Positions 36,512 through 44,013 of a stretch of 64,000 bases of DNA are shown here, piece by piece (positions within the stretch are counted from its first letter, which is position 1; the number at the start of each line of letters is the position of its first letter). Position numbers and translations under genes: made by a program. A model generated the notes under the pieces. That model had not been told where the DNA came from. It made no database searches and saw only the letters and a program-made list of their open reading frames with translations. The DNA comes from UBA2705 sp963977105 (lineage in GTDB: Bacteria > Pseudomonadota > Alphaproteobacteria > Micavibrionales > Micavibrionaceae): positions 62,001 to 126,000 of the forward strand of contig CAXBNI010000004.1 in the NCBI GenBank assembly GCA_963977105.1. The letters run 5' to 3'.

Positions 36512-36655
36512 CCTGAGGGCATTTCATTGGGCCTACGTTAACAACCACATAAAGCTTTGCAATTCCCATATAGTTTTTAGCGAAAGAGATCCAATATTAG
36601 TGATCTTTATGCGCTGGGTGGGTTTTGCCAAGAACTAAGCCTGTTTTATTTGTCC
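36512..36655 (-). pseudogene. nadR: Dead nadR 5' fragment
   Basis: Minus-strand translation gives NKTGLVLGKTHPAHKDH, a stop, then FAKNYMGIAKLYVVVN, matching residues 3-47 of the intact NadR at 30188-31249 (NKTGLILGKFYPPHKGH... FARKYPGITKLYVVVD). The copy has an in-frame stop and a diverged HxGH motif and loses similarity after ~48 codons. It lies 5 bp from the end of the adhesin gene. The other gene-free sequence (36280-36511) shows nothing else that I can name. Confidence 0.8.
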
Positions 36656-36660
36656 TTTAC

Positions 36661-39600
36661 TTAGAAGCCAGATGAGAGACAAGCACCAGCCTCTGCAAGG
36701 CTTTCTTCTTGTGTACCGCCATAACTATAGCTTACGACGACACCACGACCAGCAGCAGCAATAGCGTCTCCCCAACAAGACGTATCTTGTCCGCCGGCTG
36801 CAGGTTCAAGATTAGCGAGGTTTTGGATGCCAGATTCTTCCACCCCGCCACCGGCCGGTGTGATGGCGTTAAGCGCGCCACCTTCAAGTGAAGCACGCGG
36901 TAGACCAAGAATAGTCACGCTAACTCCTGATGGGGGAAGCGTAAAGCCAGCTAAGCTGATAAAGAAGTCTTCTTCATTTAGATCAGGCAGAGTACCAAAG
37001 TCAAAAAAGCCCAGCGTAGCGTCATCGTTAAAGTGGACGATTTTACCTTCCAATGCGTTGTATTCGGCTTTCGTTAGAATGCCTGAGCCTGTAGGTGCGT
37101 TTGTTGGAATAAGGCCGTCAAACGAAGCACTAAGCGCATCAATTACAGTTGGAGTGCCTGGTGCAAATAGTGCACGATTGCTAAGCTCAATGTAATTGCC
37201 GGTTTGTCCGGTGAATCTTGTTGTTCCCAGCGTATTGCCTACGATTGCTGTTGTGTCGCCGTCAAATTCTAGGCCAGTTGTCCCGCCATAGAAAATGTTA
37301 GCGTTGCCGCTAAGATCAACTAAGCCGCCTTCAAAACGCGCGCCGACAGTGTTGCCTGTAAAGCCGTTGCCATCCAAAGCGATATCGCCGCTGGCTGGGT
37401 TACCGATGAACAAACCATTCACGCCCGCATTGTTGATTTGGTTAGAGGTGATTTGAGCAAATTCGACTTCACCGCTAAACGTGATACCGTTATTTGTGCC
37501 GCCATTAATCACATTGTTTTCAATGCTGACCATGCTGCCGCCATTGGCTGCGTTCGCGAAGCTAATACCGTTCGTGCCACCAGTTATATCACTATTATCG
37601 TGAACGCTGAGTGTTGCGCTGTTTGAAACTAAACCTGCGAATTTAATAGCGTCGCCGTTTGTGCCCTCAAGCTTGGCGTTATTTGCAACGGTGAATGTGC
37701 CGCCATTAATGCTTTCAATATCAAGGGCGTCCTCACCACCGATAATCAATGCATTACCATCAGCCGCTGTTGCGCCGCCGATTGTGATCGTGGCGTTAGT
37801 GATTCCAGTATTAAACAAAACACCATCGCCGCTTGTACCGCGGATTTCATCATTACCCGCAACCGTGATGCTGGTGTCGATGACAGATCCAGTGAATTCA
37901 AGAGCATTCGTAGCGCCTGTAAGCGTTCCATTTTGTTTAACGTCAAATGTGCTGGCGTTGATGTTTGTTGTGCGAATGGCGGCTCTATTTGTGCCTGTGA
38001 TCGTGGCGTTACCGGAAATATTCATTGTGCTGCCCGTGATTGATCTCTGGAGACTCACGCCGTCATTTGCGCCGGTGACTTCTTGGTTATTAGTAATATT
38101 AATAACAGCACCGTTTTTGATATCACCCTCAAACTCTAGGCCATCACTGGCATTACCTGCAATGCGAGTGTTGCCTGTGATCGTGAAAGTACCGCCATCA
38201 ATTGTAGCAACATCAATACCGTCCTCAAAACCGACAATATCATTGGCATCCGCAGGGTTTGCACCGCCGATTGTAACATCACTGTTTAAAATCGTGCCAT
38301 CGAAGATCACAGCATCGTTAGAGCCTGTGCTCTCAAAGCTATTGCCGCTAATCTGAATTGTCGCGTCACTAACCGTTGAATCGAATACGACGCTAAAGCG
38401 AGCGGATGAGGCGTTGTTATCTTTCAGGATAATCCTTTCACCCGCAGTAACAGCGTCATCAAAATTGATAGCGCGGTTACTGATTAAGGTCATCGTGTTG
38501 CCCTCAATCGTTGTTGTACCGTTGGTTAGGTTTGAGAACATCCCGTTCTTTGTATCATTGACCGTGTTGTTGCGTGCCGTTGTATTTATGGCCGCGCTGT
38601 TTACGCCCCCAGACTCACCTAGTTCAATACCTGTATTTGTGCCGGTTGAAGTAAGTGTATCGAAGTTGAAACCATCAACCGTTACGCCGTTCACATCACC
38701 GCCGCCTGAAGTGGCGGAAATCGCGGCGATTTGAAAGCCGTTATTCGCATCGCCATTATTGGCAAAAGCATCAATCGCATCTGTATCAATAATTGTCGCT
38801 GCGCCTTGGCCATTAATAGTCAAATCGTCAACCCAAAGCTCGACACTGCCGCCGAATGTACCGCTATCGACTGTAAGCGTTTGTGGCCCTGTGAGCATGC
38901 CAGCGGCATTAACCGCGAGCTGAATGCTGTTGCCATTGCTGACGGCCAGAGCGCCTGTATTGATTAAACCAAGCGTTGGATCGTCAAGATAATGCGTTAT
39001 TTTGCTTTCCGCAGCAAGAGAATCAAGGCCCGTTGGCAGAAGACCATAAGCGCCCCATGTAACGCCCGTACCATCAATCACGCTTGGCGTGCCAGGCGCA
39101 AATAATGCACCATTTTCAAAGCTGACAAATTGGTCGGACTGACCACCAAATACGATATCAGAAAGCGTGTTACCGACGATATCAACGTTTGTACCGATAA
39201 GTCTTAGGCCATCATCGCCGCCTGTAATTATGTTGCCTGCGCCAAAAGTGACCGCTGTGCTGTCGGATGCATTAAAACCAATATTCACGCCGACGGTATT
39301 ATCTGTTAGGGCTGTGCCAGCTATTGTCGCAGATGTCCCTGCGCCAAAGAATGTTGTCAGCAATATACCTGCGGAAATAGAACCATCAACAGAGGCAACG
39401 CCAATGTTGTTTTGAATTGTACTGTCTAGGATTTGAATGTTCGCAGCGCCGCCGCCAACTTCCACGCCGTAATCAAGCCAATCGCCAGCGCCTTTACCTG
39501 TATAGCTATTGTCAGAGAACGTTGAGCCGCTTACGCCTGTGCCAAAATACTGAGCGCCGATGCGACCAATATTGTCGAAGGTTGAATTTGTAATATCAAC

Positions 39601-41649
39601 CGCGCCATCACCAAATGCGGCAATCGCTGTTCCGGCGTAATGAGGGCCAGATGAGTTAAAGGCAATGTTTTTGAAAGCAGCATTGTTGACTGAGCCAGCC
39701 CCTTTATGGCGGAGAGCTTGCCACACATCAAAGCCAGCGCCATCAAATGTCATATCAGAAATATCAACATCTGCGCCGGATTCAATCAACCACCAACCGC
39801 GGCTATCACCTGAACTGCCGGTGTTAGAAGCTGGCGTTATAATTGTGCCGGCCGTGCTTGCGCCACTAATGATTAGGTTTTTATCTATGGTTATGTTTTC
39901 AGCATAAGTACCATTACCAATATTGATAGCTGCGCCAGCGGCTGCGATATCAATGCCTTGCTGGATAGTGGCTTGCGTCGTAGCGCCGGTGAAGACGTTG
40001 ACCGTTGTTGGGTCTTTCAGCGTGATGCCGGCCGGTGTGAACGGGCTGCCAACGCCGCCAGATACATTACCGATAATCGTGGAATACAGGTTTAACGTAG
40101 ATGTGCTGAAATATAATGTATTGGCACCCGTATCAATGTCCACACCATCTTCAACTGTAATGTTGTCGTCATTTGCAATCGGATTGGTTTGCTCTCCGAA
40201 AAGACCTCCGCCACCGACATCTTCATAAGTCGCTTGTGAGGGCGAAGTTGCAAGTAAGACATTTGAAAGACCAAGCGATGTGTTTAAAGCTGTATCAGTA
40301 ATAGCTAAAACAGGACTACTGGAAAGAAAAATATTGTCAGCAGCGCTATGGAAAACGCGAATACCGAGCGGATCGAGCAACAACCAACCGGTATTGCCAT
40401 TAAGTGCCGTTGTGTCGGCTGTGCCTTGATACAGTAATGAAGAACCAGATACCTCAACCAAACCGCCATTGCCGCTATTTGCGCCACCTTTGGCTTCGAT
40501 GCTACCATAGAATTCTGTTGAGTCGTCAGACCAGACAACCACTTCGCCGCCATTGCCGTCTGCATCAGCATTAGCGCTTAGGGTTGCTGTTTGTGCGACT
40601 AAAGCGGTCTGCGATGTCGGTGTATCACCGCCACCTTGGAATTCGCCACCGAAAAGAATTGTACCGCCGCCATTTGTGCCAGAGGCCTGCAATGCCGCGC
40701 CACTATCCGCGACAAGATGTTGGCCAGTTACTTTGATGTCGCCGCCTGTTGTGCCAGAAGCATCAAGCGTGCCCGATATAGAAACTGTGCCTTTGTCGCC
40801 GCCAGAGAGGATAATTTGACCCCCTTGTTCTTCAACTGAACTAACGGTAATAAGACCTTCAACATTAATAATGCTATCAACGGCATCTTTTGCGGCCAGA
40901 GCGCTGATTTGCACTGTGCCACCCTCGGCGTTGATTTGTCCTGTGTTTTCTAGGAGCGCATCAGCAAGCTCACCATTAACAGCAATTTCCATTAAACCAT
41001 CACCATAAAGGTCAAGCGTAACACTCTGTCCAGCGGCAAAAGCCACGGTGCCGAGCTTTGCGTTAATCACACCATTATTGGTGATTAACGGTGAAACGAA
41101 CGCGGCCAAGCCTGCATCCGCAATGTTGATTGTGCCATTAAGCGCGATGGAAGCATCAGCATCACCCAAATCATCAAATACAAAATCATCACGACCGCTC
41201 ATAATTTCGGCATTGCTGATATCATTAGTAGACACAATAATGCTGCCGACATTTACAACAGATTCATGGCTAAAAAATACGCCATTCCCATCAATAACCA
41301 TGACGCGACCATTGGCGTTTAGATTGCCCAAAATTTTGGTCGGATCACTTTTATTATCGCGCGCGACAAAAAGGTCGCTGCTGCTGTTTTGGTGAATATT
41401 TACAGTTTGATGCGCGGCAATATCCAAATTACCTTGACCAATCGCGCGGCTTGAATTTTGCGTGATCTGTGTGATGGCGTCGATGGAGGTGTCTGTATCA
41501 AAGCTGCCACCGACTTGATCGAGTACCCATGCATTATCCGCATGAGCGGGAAGCGAAGATAAAGAAACAATACCCACAGCGATCAGAGCTGATGTCGATA
41601 AAAGTTTTTTAAGTGAGGTTTTGCTCGCTGCTTTATGATGATACGACAT
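36661..41649 (-). CDS. Large haemagglutinin-type adhesin (TpsA-like, parallel beta-helix)
   Basis: The protein has 1662 residues. A long signal peptide ends near LPAHA-D (~38). Residues ~39-330 form the filamentous-haemagglutinin N-terminal domain: NAWVLDQVGGSFDTD, NLDIAAHQTVNIHQNSSSDL, GRVMVIDGNGVFFSHESVVN. The body has many short beta-helix rungs with GNT/GGTF/ITG turns, an internal duplication (SKITHYLDDPTLGL and GKIVHFNDDATLGF, each after ALFAPGTP), and Asn/Asp-rich repeats. The C-terminus (CWGDAIAAAGRGVVVSYSYG) has two Cys and no autotransporter barrel, so a separate TpsB transporter is expected; none is in the window. Likely function: adhesion to surfaces or other cells. The gene stands alone with an AT-rich promoter region. 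Confidence 0.88.
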   Translation of the reverse strand: MSYHHKAASKTSLKKLLSTSALIAVGIVSLSSLPAHADNAWVLDQVGGSFDTDTSIDAITQITQNSSRAIGQGNLDIAAHQTVNIHQNSSSDLFVARDNKSDPTKILGNLNANGRVMVIDGNGVFFSHESVVNVGSIIVSTNDISNAEIMSGRDDFVFDDLGDADASIALNGTINIADAGLAAFVSPLITNNGVINAKLGTVAFAAGQSVTLDLYGDGLMEIAVNGELADALLENTGQINAEGGTVQISALAAKDAVDSIINVEGLITVSSVEEQGGQIILSGGDKGTVSISGTLDASGTTGGDIKVTGQHLVADSGAALQASGTNGGGTILFGGEFQGGGDTPTSQTALVAQTATLSANADADGNGGEVVVWSDDSTEFYGSIEAKGGANSGNGGLVEVSGSSLLYQGTADTTALNGNTGWLLLDPLGIRVFHSAADNIFLSSSPVLAITDTALNTSLGLSNVLLATSPSQATYEDVGGGGLFGEQTNPIANDDNITVEDGVDIDTGANTLYFSTSTLNLYSTIIGNVSGGVGSPFTPAGITLKDPTTVNVFTGATTQATIQQGIDIAAAGAAINIGNGTYAENITIDKNLIISGASTAGTIITPASNTGSSGDSRGWWLIESGADVDISDMTFDGAGFDVWQALRHKGAGSVNNAAFKNIAFNSSGPHYAGTAIAAFGDGAVDITNSTFDNIGRIGAQYFGTGVSGSTFSDNSYTGKGAGDWLDYGVEVGGGAANIQILDSTIQNNIGVASVDGSISAGILLTTFFGAGTSATIAGTALTDNTVGVNIGFNASDSTAVTFGAGNIITGGDDGLRLIGTNVDIVGNTLSDIVFGGQSDQFVSFENGALFAPGTPSVIDGTGVTWGAYGLLPTGLDSLAAESKITHYLDDPTLGLINTGALAVSNGNSIQLAVNAAGMLTGPQTLTVDSGTFGGSVELWVDDLTINGQGAATIIDTDAIDAFANNGDANNGFQIAAISATSGGGDVNGVTVDGFNFDTLTSTGTNTGIELGESGGVNSAAINTTARNNTVNDTKNGMFSNLTNGTTTIEGNTMTLISNRAINFDDAVTAGERIILKDNNASSARFSVVFDSTVSDATIQISGNSFESTGSNDAVIFDGTILNSDVTIGGANPADANDIVGFEDGIDVATIDGGTFTITGNTRIAGNASDGLEFEGDIKNGAVINITNNQEVTGANDGVSLQRSITGSTMNISGNATITGTNRAAIRTTNINASTFDVKQNGTLTGATNALEFTGSVIDTSITVAGNDEIRGTSGDGVLFNTGITNATITIGGATAADGNALIIGGEDALDIESINGGTFTVANNAKLEGTNGDAIKFAGLVSNSATLSVHDNSDITGGTNGISFANAANGGSMVSIENNVINGGTNNGITFSGEVEFAQITSNQINNAGVNGLFIGNPASGDIALDGNGFTGNTVGARFEGGLVDLSGNANIFYGGTTGLEFDGDTTAIVGNTLGTTRFTGQTGNYIELSNRALFAPGTPTVIDALSASFDGLIPTNAPTGSGILTKAEYNALEGKIVHFNDDATLGFFDFGTLPDLNEEDFFISLAGFTLPPSGVSVTILGLPRASLEGGALNAITPAGGGVEESGIQNLANLEPAAGGQDTSCWGDAIAAAGRGVVVSYSYGGTQEESLAEAGACLSSGF

Positions 41650-41846
41650 AATTAAGTTCTCTCCATTTAGACCTGCTCAACGCAGTTTCTATTTAAATAT
41701 TGGCGTTAAAACGCCATATTAATATTTTGTTAATATTTAGATTATAATAAAGTTTATAACAGAACTACTCATAAAATGGAACAAATTGTTCCCCGTCAAC
41801 GCCTATGAGACCATATAAAGCTATTGCATAAAGGAGGGTTTTGGTT

Positions 41847-42545
41847 TCACAGGTGCTGACTGGGAACAGCTGCGCGTTTATGATTAAGATCCTTAATCTC
41901 TTCTACAAAGTCAGAGCGCGTTCCGCTATCTGTATTCTCCCTTACCTCTTTTATGCGCTCTTCTTCTGATGATGGGGTGGAAGATGTGTCTATCCACCAG
42001 AGCATCTGTATAGCCCGCATTTACGAGCGCTTCATTTAAGAGGGCCTCCCAAACCTACCGTATCACATGGGTCTCAGCTTCACCTGAGCCTTTACCATCA
42101 AGGATACGGGTCTTTTTTCCGAGGCCGTCACTTGTGATCTGGCGCGTTGTAAATAAGATATGCGCATGATGATTACGTTCATCATCTCCGTTCTCAAAAC
42201 GGGCGCATGTATGGCTGCATCCACGGCAACGCCATAGCGTTCCATCAGCCATCCAGACTTATGCTGCCCTATCGGCATCGGTAAGCTCATGCGGTAAGGC
42301 AAGGACGAATTGACGCGCTGTGCGGGAGCTCTTCCGGTTATCGGCCTGCTCTGCTCCATTCCATAGGGCGGATCGGTTCAAATATTCATTTGGGGCGCTT
42401 TTAGGAGGAGTAATAAACGCATCTATAATACCTTTACGGTTTTTATAGTGATGGGTTTTGCCGCTACGCTCATCTATGAGAAGGGCCCCAGCTCTGTAAG
42501 CAGCGGCGGCCACGGCCGAGTGGCCATTACTCCTGGAAAGTGTCT
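41847..42545 (-). pseudogene. Frameshifted MobA/MobL-type relaxase
   Basis: The minus-strand translation spreads over three frames. From the left of the gene: LSRSNGHSAVAAAAYRAGA (42545 onward), DERSGKTHHYKNRKGIIDAF, RTARQFVLALPHELTDADRA, then YGVAVDAAIHAP, NHHAHILFTTRQI (the HHH-type metal triad and preceding motif), and further a segment VWEALLNEALVNAGYTDALV, then RSDFVEEIKDLNHKRAAVP with a stop at 41847-41849. This is the order of MobA/MobL relaxase domains of mobilisable plasmids. At least two frameshifts are needed and the first ~10 residues are missing, so it is inactive. It would have nicked an origin of transfer in a mobile plasmid. Confidence 0.8.
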
Positions 42546-42557
42546 AGAGTGAGTAAT

Positions 42558-42614
42558 GATATATCGCCAAGGATGTTAATTCTCTCCCCTGTTCGTCAGA
42601 GCCGGCGATATATC
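42558..42614. repeat. 11-bp inverted repeat with 35-bp centre, beside the relaxase relic
   Basis: GATATATCGCC (42558-42568) and GGCGATATATC (42604-42614) are perfect complements. It lies directly upstream of the relaxase remnant, where an origin of transfer or a replication-control site would be expected; which one cannot be told. Confidence 0.65.
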
Positions 42615-42745
42615 TAGCTTAAGAGCTCAAACCGCCGATCCTAATTAGCGCTGCAAACTTTAGTTTGCGTGAGTGGGCTATTAACCTAAATCAGTCTTTA
42701 AGATATCACGGCACTAGTTAAGTTTTGTTGAACACAAGTTTGGTG

Positions 42746-42773
42746 TTGACATAAAGGCTATCGTCTGTATTAT
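42746..42773 (+). promoter_or_regulatory. Sigma70-type promoter of the orphan gene at 42801
   Basis: TTGACA (42746-42751) and TATTAT (42768-42773) are spaced 16 bp apart. An AGGGAG ribosome site at 42789-42794 lies before the ATG at 42801. Confidence 0.75.
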
Positions 42774-42800
42774 GAAAAAATCAAAAATAGGGAGAAGAAA

Positions 42801-43334
42801 ATGTATTATTTAACAAAAGGCTTTTTTAAGTGGGCTAAGCACAAGTTGGATACATCTATCTTGAACAAGACCCCAATCACGACATGTAGTGTTGATGGTT
42901 TTGAAGCAACCGTTGAAAAGAAGACCTCATCTGATTTCGAAGAATTAAAAGCGAAAGCTTCTCTCCCTGACAGTCTCTCTGTAGATTGCTACTATGAGGT
43001 TAAGCTACATAGTTTAAACACCAATAAAAACTATCAAAAAAGATCTCAACCACTGACCTTTATTTTTACTGAGGCCACAAAAGTATCAAAAGGCGCTGTA
43101 AATAACGGTGTCATGAATTGGCCAATGGCTAATGGTGATTCAAAGTGGGTAAGCATAGACTTTTCTGAAGAGGAAACGAAGAATGGCGAACCTGCTATAT
43201 GGATCACGTCAAAAGAAAAGAGCGTTAGCTTTGACCGCAGCGGCTACAGCATTAATACATACGAAGCATCTAACTGTTGCCTATCAAGAGGCGAGGACAG
43301 AAAGCCTCTCACTTTAGAGCGGCTTCTACCTTAA
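42801..43334 (+). CDS. Orphan protein within the mobile-element relics
   Basis: The protein has 177 residues. No recognised family. The N-terminus is hydrophobic-basic (YYLTKGFFKWAKHKLD) but is not a clear signal peptide. The middle has alternating strands (LSVDCYYEVKLHSLNT, PLTFIFTEATKV) and the end is Cys-rich (SNCCLSRGED). The composition is AT-rich with many Lys and Ser codons, unlike its neighbours, which suggests foreign origin. It has a near-consensus promoter and a good ribosome site, so it is likely expressed. Its stop codon overlaps the stop of the RepC remnant on the other strand by 3 bases. It may be cargo of the decayed element; a defence or toxin role is only speculation. Confidence 0.75.
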   Translation: MYYLTKGFFKWAKHKLDTSILNKTPITTCSVDGFEATVEKKTSSDFEELKAKASLPDSLSVDCYYEVKLHSLNTNKNYQKRSQPLTFIFTEATKVSKGAVNNGVMNWPMANGDSKWVSIDFSEEETKNGEPAIWITSKEKSVSFDRSGYSINTYEASNCCLSRGEDRKPLTLERLLP

Positions 43335-43495
43335 TTCTCGACCCCATTTTTAAGAATCCCAAAGATAGAATTATGCAGATGCAGTGAACCAGATTTGCCT
43401 CGCTCGATCATCGCATTAAAATATCCAGAGGGCTTCTCAGCGCGGTTAAACTCATGCTGTGCGGCTTGATCGGTTAGCAATACGCATATGGCAGC
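43331..43495 (-). pseudogene. repC: C-terminal fragment of a RepC-like plasmid replication protein
   Basis: The minus-strand frame reads 54 residues and a stop: TDQAAQHEFNRAEKPSGYFN, then AMIERGKSGSLHLHNSIFGI. This matches by memory the conserved tail of alphaproteobacterial RepC initiators, whose C-terminus has PGGYLRALxxxAxxGxFSL-like residues. Only the last ~55 residues remain and no start is present. RepC drives replication of repABC plasmids, so an integrated plasmid is suggested. The identification rests on a short stretch and should be checked. Confidence 0.5.
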
Positions 43496-43678
43496 CCGTC
43501 CTATAGATTTCTCACCTCACTTATTCTGCACGAGAAAAGGGGGAGAGCTACATTAACCCTAACAGCTAGTGACTTAGAGAGTGTAGAAAGCGCTCAAGCC
43601 CTTTTGACGCATTCTGATTCAAAGATTACTAAAGATGTTTATAGACGAAAAGCAGAGGGCGCTAGACCTTTAAAGTGA
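43491..43678 (+). pseudogene. Tyrosine-recombinase (integrase) C-terminal remnant
   Basis: Two frames together read ARPIDFSPHLFCTRKGGE, a stop, then LESVESAQALLTHSDSKITK and DVYRRKAEGARPLK with a stop at 43676-43678. The first part fits the 'P-x-x-L-F-x-x-R-x-G' segment of phage-type integrases; the second contains the conserved His (LLTHSD) and catalytic Tyr (DVYRRK) boxes. At least one frameshift and stop are present, and the N-terminal and Arg-box parts are lost. It abuts the RepC relic with a 5-bp overlap. Confidence 0.7.
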
Positions 43679-43854
43679 CCCTTGAATAGTACACTTGGCT
43701 CCGAATAGTACAAACAAGTTTCTGGAAATAGACGCGAGACCTTTAGAAATGGCAGTGCTTGCAGTCTGTCGCTAACCTTTCTCAGTCGTATATTCACTGT
43801 TAATGGCCAAAATACCTTGATTTTTATAGATTTTCTTCTGTTTTTATAAAAAGA

Positions 43855-43924
43855 AAGCACTAAGGCTATGGATACCTGCGCCTCATGTCATTACAAAAAA
43901 TAATAACAGGGAAGCATCAGTGAA
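43855..43924. repeat. Dispersed ~70-bp repeat, copy B
   Basis: Shares CTAAGGC, GATACC and ACAAAAAATAATAACAG with 25614-25681. It leads directly into the IS6-type transposase relic at 43924, so it may be the left end of that element. Confidence 0.55.
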
Positions 43925-44013
43925 CTGTGCATTGGTACGTTTCCTATGCGCTGAGTTATCGGAACATAGAAGAGATGATGAAAGAGCGCCGCTTTGAAAA
44001 AGGTCACGCTACG
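43924..44013 (+). pseudogene. IS6-type transposase N-terminal fragment
   Basis: Frame from 43924 reads TVHWYVSYALSYRNIEEMMK, then ERRFEKGHAT, the N-terminal helix region of IS6-family transposases (W-Y-x-x-Y-x-L-S-Y-R-x-x-E-E-M-M-x-E-R). It fuses into the 3' end of cphA: the last bases of the fragment overlap the cphA stop codon at 44009-44011. No downstream transposase sequence follows. Confidence 0.75.

Noticed and set aside
37661..38356. 231-residue open frame on the plus strand inside the adhesin gene
   Set aside because: It is a mirror of the repetitive adhesin coding strand, with an unusual Ser/Val/Pro composition and no ribosome site.
43639..43860. 73-residue minus-strand frame
   Set aside because: It covers the integrase remnant antisense and has no homology or ribosome site.
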